From: Schistosoma haematobium
Taxonomy: Eukaryota; Platyhelminthes; Trematoda; Strigeidida; Schistosomatidae
Direction: 5' to 3'
NCBI RefSeq assembly: GCF_000699445.3
Contig: NC_067196.1
Location: 7,559,616 to 7,623,615, forward strand
Length of the DNA stretch: 64,000 nucleotides
The position numbers and the translations under genes were made by a program. The notes beneath the pieces were generated by a model. The model was given only the letters and a program-made list of their open reading frames with translations, was not told the origin of the DNA and ran no database searches. Below are positions 11,128 through 21,835 of the stretch, one piece after another (the first letter of the stretch is position 1; every line of letters starts with the position of its first letter).

Positions 11128-11718
11128 TTATATCCATCCATAGAAATGTAGAAACCACCATAAAGATTCATCAGTATGATTACCTTTAGGTTTTATTAAA
11201 CTTTTATATTGTTTATATAAATCTATTGGATCAAATATAAAATGTATAAATAAATCATCCCGTGAAAAATAATTTAATAATTGAATATTATCTAATGAAA
11301 TTTGTTTTAAATTATGAATAATTTCAATAGAAGAATCATTAGTAATATTTAATTGTTTAAAAATATTTTGGCGCGTACATTCCTTAAAAAATGAAGGAAT
11401 TTTAAATGTTTCAATATTATTATTATTATTATGATTGAATACAATTTTATTGATTTTTTTATGAATGGATTCTAATTTCCATGTTTGATAAAAATTTTTT
11501 TGTATTAAAATAGATAAACCATCATGTAAATAATTACGAAATTTAATAAATTCACTTTGATGTTTTATAGATATAGAATGTTTTTTATGTCTTGGTGTTT
11601 TATAACGTCCAATAAATTCTGGTGGTCTAGTTAATTTTAAATTATAAATTAAACCACGTGCTGAAAATTCATCATCTTCACTACCCCAACCCCAATGACG
11701 TGTTGGAAATCCATTGAT
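11128..11718 (-). CDS. Galactosyltransferase exon 4 (last coding exon)
   Basis: The acceptor is AAATAG before ATC AAT GGA; 196 codons run to TAA at 11130-11128. It carries INGFPTRHWGWGSEDDEFSA, then IGRYKTPRHKK with the histidine that aligns to the metal-ligand His347 of B4GALT1. The remainder is Asn/Ile/Lys-rich, including five consecutive AAT codons. The exon contains no ATG, so start-codon-based ORF finders miss it. Confidence 0.88.
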   Translation of the reverse strand: MNGFPTRHWGWGSEDDEFSARGLIYNLKLTRPPEFIGRYKTPRHKKHSISIKHQSEFIKFRNYLHDGLSILIQKNFYQTWKLESIHKKINKIVFNHNNNNNIETFKIPSFFKECTRQNIFKQLNITNDSSIEIIHNLKQISLDNIQLLNYFSRDDLFIHFIFDPIDLYKQYKSLIKPKGNHTDESLWWFLHFYGWI

Positions 11719-14700
11719 CTATTTATTTGAAAAATAAAAAAATAAAAATAAAAAAAAAACGGGGAGGGAAAGGAAACATCACTTCAAACATAACGATAAT
11801 TACTGATAATTAAAAGTATATTAAATACTGACTAGTTAATTAGTAACAATCAATGATCTATTTATTTAATTCTTAATGTTTCAATATACAGAAAGGGAGA
11901 ATTAGGATTCTTTAATACAACATAGCATGCAACAATCAAAACACATTTGATGGAAAAGATTTGGAAGATGTAAAAACTTTTACATATCTGGACAACATCA
12001 TTGATGAACATGGTGGATCTGATACAGATGTGAAGGTGTGGATTGATAAAGAAAGAACAACATATTTACAACTGAAGAACATTTGAAACTCAAAGCAATT
12101 GTCAATCAATACCAAAGTCAGAATTTTCAATAGAAATATCAAGAGAGTTTTATGGAAACTTTGAGAAATATGAAAGTCATCATCCAGAAACTACAAATTT
12201 TTATTAATAGTTATCGACACAAAATACTTTGGATCCGTTGGCCGGAAACTATCAGCAACAATCTACTGTGGGAGAGAGAATAAACCAGATCCTGATGGAG
12301 GAAGAAATCAGGAAGAATCGATGGAAGTGAATAGGATACATATTGAGGAAAGCACCCGACTGCGTCACAAGACATGCCCTCACATGAAATCCTCAAGGCC
12401 AAAGGAGAAGTGGAAGACCAAAGAACACATTCCACCGAGAAACGGAGACAGATATGAGAAGAATGAACAAAAATTGGACAGAACTAGAAAGGAAGGTCCA
12501 GGATAGTGTGGGTTGGAGAATACTGGTCGGCGGCTTATGCTCCATTGGGAATAACAGGCGTAAGTAAATAAGCGAGCAAGTAATGTTGATTATATTCGAT
12601 CAGTCAATTTTTGTTATGATCAAACTAACTTGACTTCTAAGTGAATTGAATTAGATCTTGGAACTTCTCTCAACTATTTACAAATAAACCAAAATGATTT
12701 TGTTTGAAGGTGATCAATTATTGTTTTTTATCGAAAAACAGAGGACAGCTGAATTTTTTTGAGCAGAGGTGTATAGCGGTTAGTAGTGGAATCCAGGTCG
12801 TGTATTTTGTTTTACTTTGGATTTGTTGGTTGGGCACACCTGCATCATAGAACTGATATTCACAATGAAACTCTAATTCAGCACCGTTCGCTTTAAATTG
12901 CTTACGTAATCCATATATCTACAGACACCAGATAGTTACTGGATCTCACTGCAACTCACTGTCGAGGTAATCTACACAAGACTCACATATTCCAAGAGAG
13001 ACTGATCAGTTATAATCCTAAACAATAATAGGAAGATCCCAACAATCAGTATATATGGCTTATTTCACCTAACTAATGATATGTACGCACTAAAACTTCA
13101 ATTACCACTAAATGATTAAAAGGTTGATTTCCAGTGAGTTAAAGAAAACATTCATAAAGGCCAATAAACAAATCATCACTTTCATTAATGTCATATTGGA
13201 TAAAGTTGTTGTGTTTATTTCCAGCATCAAACATATAATGAGTATAATTTAACGGATACATTAAATTTGAATTTCCCCTGATAAAAGGTAAAACACGAAT
13301 CGGTAATAGTCGAAGTTTTCATATTTCTCAATATCATTAAAAATAGTACTTATATAAAAAAGCATTGGGTAAAAGAAATCGAATATACATTACAGTAAAC
13401 TTATATAATATAAGCTTAACGATTAATGTTCAGTGAAGAGAACGAGAACACAAGTGGGGACAATCGAATGTACTCAAACACAAAATTACGGAATCTCTCA
13501 GTAAAATCTGAGAACCATACAATGAATACTTCATTTACAAAATGTCAGTCATTTGTCTCAGACTTCACTGTTCTTTCGTTTGCACACCAATCATTCTTTG
13601 TTCTCTTTCTCTTTTCTTTGATCTTCTTAACCTTCTCCCTCCAGGTATTTCACTTTTGACTGATGGTGCATACTACTTATGACTGTCGACATCAGTAGCA
13701 CGCATCACAGTTGTCAGAGTCAACATTTTTGAGAATACATGATTAACTTAATAAATAACAGTTTAAGAATTTATAAAAGAATTTAGTCAATTTACGCTAT
13801 TAAACATTAAATTCTTACTTAAGGATATTATATTGTGATACAGCGGATTTGTATGCTTAAATATGAGCTCTGATGAAATTCGTTTACGGTAACTCCTGCT
13901 CTGTCAAATTAATTATCTTTTCAAAGATAATTGTCAGACTTTTTACTGGATACCAAATGTATATCAGCTAAGCTAAGTATTAACATTGAAGATGAAATAG
14001 AAAGATTACTGAGTGCTACGAATGTAAACAACTGTAAAATGGAATATATAGTTATTGTGTCTAAAAACAACAACGTGGTAAATTGATATTAGAGAAGAAC
14101 TATACTGACAATTGTACTCCAATTAGCGATTTTTGTAATAGTACATTTTTGTAAAATTTCAAGTGGTGCACGACAAGATAGTTTCATTCAACATATCTAG
14201 AAGTTATTTAGAAGATATATAGAGAAACTAAACAATCACTAACTAAGAACTTATCTCTTGCATTTGAATTACCCTTTCACATTTATTAGGCATCATATAT
14301 TATGCCTTAACTTTAAAAGACTTCATAAATAAACCAAACTATAATAGTCTTAAAACTGAACCAGTTTTCATTTCGTTGATTAATTAAAAGACAAGAAACT
14401 GTTACAAACATTGTAAATGAATTCCTAATTTAGTTCTTAAAAGGTACATCTACTTGAGGTGTTTTCCTAGAAAGTTAAAAACCATTTATTTGCATACTTT
14501 AGTAAAATATAATACTTGGGGATAGAAACAAAATATTTTAGAATGTTTCCGAATTTTTATTACATTACATAACGTCTTTTTTTCTCACCTTGAAAATATT
14601 CTCTTTAGACATAGCAGCAACACCTCCTGCAAAGTTTACAAATGGTGGATGATATCGGAAGTCATCAACAGCAGGTGATAAATGTCTTAATTCTGTATCA

Positions 14701-17016
14701 CAAATATAAAAATTTTCACTTTTCTCAGGTAAATGATCAACATCATGAAAGATAAAACAATTAATATCTGGATCAATATCCAGTGCATGCAAAACTCCAA
14801 CATTAAATAGTAGTCCACGATTGAAAGGAGTGGTTCCAGCCTTAGAAAAAAATAATCAGTCAGTCTAAAAAACTAAAATATGTATGTATATAGCAAAACT
14901 AGATAAATTTCCTAGACAATAAGACCAGTTTGAAAATAATTTAGAAATGAATACTATCCATCCAAAGATTTTATTAGTTAATAATGCACCTGGAATGATG
15001 AGGATACCAAGATATCAAAGTTTAGACACTAACACAGACCAGTCCCAGAGCAATATTTTTGATTTAAAGGGACTAAAGGTATCTTATTGTGGTGTTTGAA
15101 TGAACTAATGATTCCTTTACACTTGTTGAATGCTTGATTTTGAATTCCAAATGCAGTACATTCGTTTGTATTTATCCAGTACTTCTTGATCCAGTTGCGT
15201 TATTTCTATGATTTTTAGTTCATGCTATAATTCAAATACTCCTAATTACCATACTTGTGCATGTTAGTATTAAAACCCAGTGTTTTTACTGAATAAAAAC
15301 ATGTCGTCTGAGTATGAAAAACTAACAGGTGAATCACCCGATTTGACTAACTTCTTAAAATTGAAAGGTGTCATTTCTTTGGATGCATCTGCGAAGAAAT
15401 TGGATCAGAAGTGGGACGGTAGGCGACCCTGATAAAAGCCCTCCTAAATTGGCGTCAAATGCAGAACCATTTGAGAGCTTCTGTACTTCTTTAGAACACC
15501 TTCCTGTGAAAAACACTGCCACAAAACCTCTCGGTCAATGGAGTCCAATTCTGTCCCGAGGTTTGAGAACTTCGACAGTAGTTTAGCATCGGTAATTACA
15601 TCCGTTATCTACAACCTGATGTTAAGCAAATATTTGTTGGGCTCATTTGTTTCTAGGTCTAAAATCATCCTGATTATTCATGTTTTGCTTTTTACAAGAG
15701 TTGTTTTAGAATCAGATGGTTAAAGAGTATTATTTCAGACACTAAGTCAGTCAAAAGGTTTATTTTGTAATTGTGCTTAAAGCCATTTGGATACCATTCC
15801 AAGCTTATCCAAGATAAACCGTTTTTCTAAGATAGACTAGGCGCATGGCTAATTCTTCTCAAAACGAATCCCTGACTTTCATATTTTTTAATTATTCAAG
15901 AAGGAGAGATAGTTTTTGATCAAGCTTGGTGACACGACCCAATTCATCCCGCAAAGTTGGACGTCTCTAGGTGGGACAACGAGCCTCCTTACACTTAAAA
16001 TTTGTAATTGCGAGGAATAAGCAGTAGTCATAACTTTTCATATATTACTCCGATACATGAAATACGCTATATTTAGTCAGAAATTAGTGGTATGCATTTA
16101 AATGTAAGTGGCGTGCACGTAGTGACCAAATATTATATTTATCTGACTAATAGTGAGACTAATTAACATATGTTCTATTGCAAACCTTAGTATACATTCT
16201 GTACAGTGACTTATTAGTTATGAATGATCCACGAATTTCTGTCCTGTAAAGTTAGCCTGATATCTTTGAGAAAGAATCGATCAACACAATGTTGGGGATT
16301 CAAGTAATTAGTGTTAAACCGTTATACTGTTCCATTAAACAACTGTCATCATCGAACGACAAAGAAACAGGAATAGCTCGGGTCACTAGTAAATAAACTA
16401 CTCAGCGACTACGTCAGTTCCATCAATTTTTTAAACTGAAGTGGTCTCAATTCCACAAGTATGTTAAACAGATGATGGAATGATAAGAATAAATCAAAAC
16501 CTTTACAAATTATACTATCAACATAAACTCCTTACCTGCTCAATCACAAAAACATAATACGGCATATTTTGTCGTAGCAACAAAGCATGTAGTCTTGGCA
16601 ATAATAACTTAAGGTGCTTTTCTCGTTCCCTATAGGGTATAATGACAGCTATTTTTTGTGAAGACACACATTGCGGTTTCCAACTCCCCTCACAAACATG
16701 CTGAGCTTCATATAACAAGTTCAGAAAATCTGTGGGAGTATCTGAGCTATATTGGGTTAGATCAAGCTCTTCACTTTTCGGGCAACAGACTAGTAAGTGA
16801 TAAATTAACTGTTACAAAAATACCTTTGCTTCCTGGTTGGCTACAGAGCTCCTTATCAGTAAGTTCATCAGGATGAGTGTAAACGACCCGAGGCGGAAGA
16901 TTCGGCAAACTGGCTATGATGAAGAAAACTGCTACCACCACGTATATTGTCATACATAACTTGCAGCGATAAAGTGAAAGACGTCTCACAAAACGATTCC
17001 CACGAATAAGAATCAT
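11128..17016 (-). CDS. Beta-1,4-galactosyltransferase (GT7 family), four exons
   Basis: Spliced CDS, minus strand: 17016-16824, 16789-16536, 14840-14589, 11718-11128; 429 codons plus stop. The product should be a type II Golgi protein adding a UDP-hexose, probably galactose, in beta-1,4 linkage to glycans. There is a short basic cytosolic tail, one membrane segment (residues 20-37) and a stem with cysteines. The catalytic domain holds IIPYRERE (114-121), FNRGLLFNVG (155-164), the metal-binding DVD (182-184) and WGWGSEDDE (242-250). Start: first ATG after an in-frame TGA; the TTG and GTG codons upstream are not used. The aligned donor-selecting position (Tyr289 of bovine B4GALT1) is Phe, which favours galactose over GalNAc. 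EDDE and GRYKTPRH resemble B4GALT7, whereas the middle resembles B4GALT1-6. About 150 residues follow the RHKK motif, far more than usual. Confidence 0.9.
11938..12575 (+). mobile_element. RTE-clade (SR2-like) LINE 3' fragment
   Basis: Broken plus-strand frames encode GGSDTDVK, TYLQLKNI and, further on, remnants of the RTE C-terminus ([18 protein letters not shown], RRKWK). The end is CTCCATTGGGAATAACAGGCGTAAGTAAATAAG. It matches the longer copy at 61680-62655 on the other strand. It lies in the last intron of the galactosyltransferase, antisense to it, and is a dead 5'-truncated copy with stops and frameshifts. Confidence 0.75.
12765..13050. repeat. Degenerate Sm-alpha copy
   Basis: A minus-oriented Sm-alpha unit (TAGTAGTGGAATCCAGG...CAGCACCGTTCGC) changes near 12960 to plus-oriented 3' sequence (GACTGATCAGTTATAATCC). 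The hammerhead segment cannot be recognised as functional. Confidence 0.5.
13400..13730 (+). repeat. Unclassified dispersed repeat, copy 1
   Basis: It resembles 59975-60245 in the same orientation: AGAACGAGAACACAA, TGTCTCAGACTT, CTCTTTTCTTTGATC and a TATGACTGTCGACATCAGTAGCACGC-like end all occur in order in both. A 77-codon frame (13426-13659) inside it is not supported as a gene. Confidence 0.5.
13731..14588. other. Galactosyltransferase intron 3, unannotated part
   Basis: AT-rich intron sequence with no other recognised feature. A small palindrome near 13906-13932 (AATTATCTTTTCAAAGATAATT) is visible. Confidence 0.5.
14589..14840 (-). CDS. Galactosyltransferase exon 3
   Basis: Eighty-four codons, phase 0 at both ends, acceptor TTCTAAG and donor AAG/GTGAGA. 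It encodes the FNR region, FIFHDVDHLPE (the DVD metal site), RHLSPAVDDFRY and FVNFAGGVAAMSKE, all characteristic of family GT7. Confidence 0.92.
15088..15251 (+). mobile_element. Solo LTR-A
   Basis: 164 bp starting TGTGGTGTTTGAATGAACTA and ending AATTACCA. It has the same length and order as the paired LTRs at 18179-18342 and 19775-19938. No internal region follows. It lies in intron 2 of the galactosyltransferase, antisense to the gene. Confidence 0.75.
15301..15586 (+). pseudogene. Unrecognised coding-like segment with frameshift
   Basis: An ATG frame of 43 codons (MSSEYEKLTGESPDLTNFLK at the start) ends at TGA 15430-15432. A +1 frame then continues for about 51 codons (DKSPPKLASNAEPFESFCTS and onward) to TAG at 15584-15586. 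The composition looks more protein-like than its surroundings, but I do not recognise the family. It could be a frameshifted retro-copy, a mobile-element fragment, or an exon of a small plus-strand gene inside intron 2 of the galactosyltransferase. Confidence 0.3.
15600..16535. other. Galactosyltransferase intron 2, unannotated part
   Basis: No repeat or gene recognised. Confidence 0.5.
16536..16789 (-). CDS. Galactosyltransferase exon 2
   Basis: The acceptor TTACTAG is followed by TC TGT TGC, completing a split GTC codon. The donor is GAG CAG/GTAAG in phase 0. It encodes the stem with VCCPKSEELD and CEGSWKPQC, then KIAVIIPYREREKHLKLLLP and a VFVIEQ end, the start of the catalytic fold. Confidence 0.9.
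16824..17016 (-). CDS. Galactosyltransferase exon 1 (start, membrane anchor)
   Basis: Starts at ATG 17016-17014; 64 codons plus one base to donor AAAG/GTATTT. It encodes basic RGNRFVRR, then the hydrophobic anchor TIYVVVAVFFIIASL. An in-frame TGA lies nine codons upstream of the ATG. The following intron is only 34 nt (16823-16790). Confidence 0.88.
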
Positions 17017-17039
17017 AGTTTCCCTCACCAAGTTTCAGA

Positions 17040-18178
17040 TAATGATAGGTATATCACTTTAACAAATGACATTGGTTTTGACCATTTTGAAGGTTCCTCA
17101 AATTGGTAGACGGATTGTGTGAACAGCGTTTTTAGGTTTTTAGGCAAATGGTTCGATAGCCACTTGATACTAATCAGCCTAATTGACTTAGAACTACAGT
17201 TGAGTTAAAATTAAAATGGGAGCACATTTTCGACTCACATGTAATGTTCGTTACATGTGAAACTGCTTGAAAATTGGGCGGCAGAGTAGAGAGAAGAAGT
17301 CAAGGTAAAATGAAGAATATTTAAGCGAACATTGAGGCAGTCTAAAAAAGGAAATGACCAAACACCGCGGTCATGACAATTTACTCCGTTGTCATGTCAT
17401 ATTCAATATTCAATTGATTGAGTAAACACTAAGAAGACAAGTGAAGTATACTTGTGATGAGCTGATAAGTGCAAGCCAGTTTTTTGACCTTTTTTGTGCT
17501 ACATAACAATTATCGGTTTCCAGTGAAGTTGATCGGTTGTAGTCTAGCTTGTAGCGGTAAATCAATCCTTAAAGTAAAAAGCTGTGTAAGTCTTTGACAT
17601 TGATTCTGACTTCATCAGTTTTACTGAGGACACCCCAAATAAGGGCGCTCGACAACGAATTCATACCAGATTACAATTATGTACGCCGTTCTACTAATCC
17701 CTCTCAACAACTAGCCAGGTTAGATAGAGTGGTTTTCAACAGTTCGATTACTCTCCAAATATATCTTCCAACTCAATCATCCCTAACTTATAATTCGGCC
17801 TAATTCGTATCTTGTGTTGTCGAACCCTGAATATTTGTGGGATCTTAATTGTGAAGTCGAAATGACAGGTTATATCAAACGATGAACTGCAAGTTTGTTC
17901 CTTGTTGTGACATTATACATCCCTTTTCAATTTCACATATCGCGATATTATTTTTTTACCCTTGGGGTTTTCGGTCTATTTATCCATTTTGCCTACATAA
18001 CGTTGGAACAAGTACCTAAACTATCAAAAATGAGGAATCTTGCGCCTCCTATATTCATTCGTGCCATTCTGGCCTGATAATAAAGATTCGTGGTCCTGTT
18101 AAATATGACGTAAAGTACCCATGTGCACAATTTCTCATAGTAGCGAAGGCATGACCACAAAGTTTTTACAGATAGGTT
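17040..18178. other. Region upstream of the galactosyltransferase
   Basis: It should hold the 5' UTR and promoter of the minus-strand gene. A hairpin with nine-base arms (CACATGTAA and TTACATGTG, 17236-17259) lies about 220 bp upstream of the ATG. Frames at 17594-17803 and 17895-18247 are not supported as genes. Confidence 0.4.
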
Positions 18179-19938
18179 TGTGGTGTTTGAATGAACTAAT
18201 GATACATTTGTACTTGTTGAATACTTAATTTCGATTTCTAAATACAATACTTTCGTTTGTGCTCATCTAGTACTTCTTGATTCAGTTGCATAATTTCGGG
18301 GATTCTTAGTTCATACTAAAGTTCAAATAATTCGAAATACCATGGTGGCGTCGCGTTGGAGCCTGGGATGGAAAAGTCAGATATTCATTCAACTTCGGAA
18401 GCTTTTGAGGATTATTTGGAAAGGTTGGAATTCTGGGCTATGACCAAGGAAGATGATGATGTTAATATTGTGGCACACTTCCTCACATTTACTGGAAAAG
18501 AAGCATATAGCTTATTAAAAACTCTGGCTATGCCTGAAAAGCTCATTTCGCTTCCTTAAACAGCTCTCAAGGAACTACTGCTAGACTATGTTAATTATAC
18601 AAATTTCGAATGCGGTAAAGGAGGAAGATCTCGTAAAATGATTCATGAGGATATAAAAAACACCACTACATTACTACGTAATCCCAACCCAGTGCATACG
18701 CAGAGCTATGCACATTATTCACTGAGGAGTTGCAATGCATTTCACGAAGATGGGGACAAGTTTGGTCAATGTTTGTCCTGCGGCAAACTCCACTCTTTTA
18801 ATTCATGTAAATTTCGTAATTCTAAGTGCTTTGAATGTGGTGATATTGGACATACTCAGTCCGTCTGTAATACCGATGCTCATCTTACTGCAACTAATAT
18901 CAAGTCTTGTAATTCTGATTGTACTGAGTCGAGTATTCATAATGATCATTTATCTTTATCGACGATTTTAAAAGACAGTGTAGAGTCATATAGTAGTTCG
19001 GAGTTAAATGAAACTCAGAATCCTTGTGAGACAACGATTTCTAATCAATCCATTTATCAGAATTCTCATCTTATTGTACCAGGTATGACTTTTCTGATGT
19101 TTCACATATTTCTGACGAAATTTCTAACAAATCTTAGGAAAATATGTTGAGTGAACATAATCATGATGGAAAACCTGATGTGGTTTGGATAGATGCTGAT
19201 TTTTCTAATGATCCTTTACTCTGCGATGAAATTCTTATTAAATTTCATGAAAATATTTCAGACGAATCAAATCCTGATGTCATATCATATATTGCCTATC
19301 CTCATAATGCATTTGATCTTTGTGAAAAACTTGTTCAATGCGAAGCACGAGTACCAAATGACCTCGATTTCGATTACAATTCAGATGATTTCATATCAAA
19401 TGCTGTTTATCCTTAACACAGAAACAGTTCTAATGCTTACTCTAAACAATGTGAGAAACATGTCTTAAATGAAGCAACATTATTCATAACTTGGGGATAT
19501 AAAGATCCAACGTTATTTCGTGGTGGAGGATAGTGTTGGAAAATCTATGGTTCGAATTCCAGATAATAATGATTCCAGTACAAAACCAACATGCTGATTG
19601 TATACAATTCCCGATGAGTCTGTTCCGATTTCGTTTGTTAATTCCAATACTAATGAGCACATTCTAGATACTACAGAGTTCTTATCCAATACAATGTTGG
19701 ACAGACACAGGATGAACTCGAGAAGATGTACAATCAATTACAGACACCTAGACACCAATTTAAGCTGAGGCGGATGTGGTGTTTGAATGAAATAATGATT
19801 CTATTGTACTTCTTGATTGCTTGATTTCGATTTTTAAATACAATACATTCGTTTGTGCTCATCTAGTACTTATTGATTTAATTGCATAATTTCGGGGATT
19901 CTTAGTTCATACTACAATTCAAATAATTCGAAATACCA
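18179..19938 (+). mobile_element. LTR retrotransposon remnant, gag only
   Basis: Two direct 164-bp LTRs (18179-18342 and 19775-19938), each TGTGGTG...AATACCA, enclose 1432 bp. The interior encodes gag-like protein in three broken frames, including a CCHC knuckle, but no protease, reverse transcriptase or integrase. TGGTGGCGTCGCGTTGG directly after the 5' LTR could be the primer-binding site. The pentamer AGGTT lies next to the left end and two bases beyond the right end, a possible target duplication. Confidence 0.75.
18356..19416 (+). pseudogene. Broken gag of the LTR-A element
   Basis: The first frame (18356-18559) encodes EAFEDYLERLEFWAMTKEDD and HFLTFTGKEAYSLLKTLAMP, a retroelement capsid-like start, ending at TAA. 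The second (18638-19150) carries CLSCGKLHSFNSC and the zinc knuckle CFECGDIGHTQSVC. A third (19144-19416) continues acidic sequence. Stops and frame changes show it is not functional. Confidence 0.7.
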
Positions 19939-20941
19939 AAAGGTTAGATCTAGTATAGTTATTAGTGATGCTTTCGAACCTTACAATACACTCATAAAGG
20001 CTGTCTTTAAATATGGAAACCCAACCAGTCGATAACGGTTGGACCAATTATTCCTCAATATCTAACTCCGAAAAAATCTCAGAAACAGAAATGTTGTTGC
20101 ATATGAGGGAGTTCATCAGTCAACGAACTTTTAGCGAAGGCCTCTTTATACAGTATTTCCTCAAAAGACGCAAGTAGAACTCGTCTCATTACCAAATAAC
20201 CCCGCAGAAAACTGGGTGCGTTTATCGATCGGATTTGGAGATCACCAGAACCCCCAGAAAAGAGGCTACCTTGTCAAATTCCTGCTCTAAACGACTTAAA
20301 AAAGTAACAGATCTCTGTGATTCTCTTACTCTGAGAACTTCATTTTCTGGTTGTAGGTAGTGCCCGATCACGGTTAAGCATGTAATTGATCCACATTTTC
20401 ATCGGACACACAACAGGTACACTTACATGTATGTAACACGGCCAAAACTGCTGTAAAACCATCAATGTTAAACGTCAAATCACGACTACAGGGCCATCTG
20501 TAATTTCGAAAGTGCGCCGACTAGCTTCCGAAATGCTAAGATTGGCCAAAAGTGGATTCGGGCATGTGAGAGGCTCGGGAATTATCCGGCAACCAAACAA
20601 ACAGTGTGGGTTACTTTTCCACACTTTACGTATAAGAGAAAACCACGCCCGTTCATTATCTTTTGGCACATATCCGCGGCCTGATTCAGGGAGTTTTGAC
20701 ATTATGTCATGATTATTGAGTCCCTAACTCCATGGAGCTCTTGCATTTGACCGTCATGTTTTCTCGTTTCACCAAATATGGTTGCTCATCAGCCTTTCAT
20801 GCAATTTCTGGATGATCTAGGAGTATTTGAGTTTAGATAACCTCCACACAAAAACCCAACAATAGAGGACTCTCAGTTTATTATCCAAATGGTACTTACC
20901 TCTATAGTGAAGTATTTATGATATACTTTAGTGATCACTTA
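19939..20941. other. Unrecognised sequence between LTR-A copies
   Basis: Slightly richer in GC than the surroundings near 20480-20700, where open frames on both strands overlap. I recognise no domain. It may be decayed retroelement sequence. Confidence 0.35.
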
Positions 20942-21105
20942 TAATGTTTTGAATTATTTGAATTATAGCACGAACTAAGAGTCCCAGAAATAACACAATT
21001 GAATTAAGAAGTGAGACACAAGCACAAACGTATGTATTGTATTTGGAATTCGAAATCGAGCATTCAACAAGTACAAAGGTATTATTAGTTCATTTAATCA
21101 CCACA
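20942..21105 (-). mobile_element. Solo LTR-A, reverse orientation
   Basis: The complement begins TGTGGTGATTAAATGAACTA and follows LTR-A for about 164 bp, more diverged than the other copies, with an eroded 3' end. Confidence 0.65.
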
Positions 21106-21419
21106 TCACTCCATCATGAAAATCAGTCATTTGTTTGAACTGTAAAAGAGGCTTGTGACTTCGTTTCGGCAAGGACACTAATTTTCATATGCTTTCTGTT
21201 ATCGTGGGGATTCATTAGTAATTGATTGTTAGACGGATAAAACTATGTGTAATTTTAGCAGCTAATTTCAAAATGGCGGCAAAATACTGCAAAATAAGTA
21301 ATATGATGTTATGACTTTACTCTGTTAATTGTTACGTGACAAAACCACCAATTAGGACATCAATTTATATGACATTTTTCTTGTGCTAAACCAATGATAC
21401 ATCAAAACAGTACTAGAAG

Positions 21420-21835
21420 CCATGCGTCAACTCTGAATCCTCATCGGCCCTACACACCTAGCCCTGCCTGTTTAATCCAAAAAGCAATCTCAGCCTCCAC
21501 TGCATGAATAGTACATTTCAGACATGCATAGTTTACATACAGGCAAATCAAACTGCATCGTACCGTAAAATAAAAAAGTAAGAATCATACAAGATCGACT
21601 GTGAGCGTGGGAAACTGTAACTAATAAATTGGGAATAAGTTAAGAATGATAAATCGTATAACCATAGGCAATAGGTCAAATGGAAGATTATGATAGAGGG
21701 AATATGAATATACATATAATACAGTTACATAATAGTTATCCAATAAAAATATATGTAATGATAATTCGTAAATAATTCCTAGAAGTTAACATTCATTTAT
21801 TATTCGTCCGGATATAAGATGTATTCACGCTGAAG
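21420..21835 (+). repeat. Unclassified dispersed repeat, copy 1
   Basis: It matches 40015-40405 in the same orientation: ACATTTCAGACATGCATAG, AACTGTAACTAATAAATTGGGAATAA, TCGTATAACC, and a shared TTCGTCCGGATATAA end. The spacing is kept, giving a unit of roughly 380-410 bp. Confidence 0.55.

Noticed and set aside
20475..20712. Overlapping open frames on both strands with moderate GC
   Set aside because: Mutually overlapping, no recognised motif, surrounded by retroelement debris.
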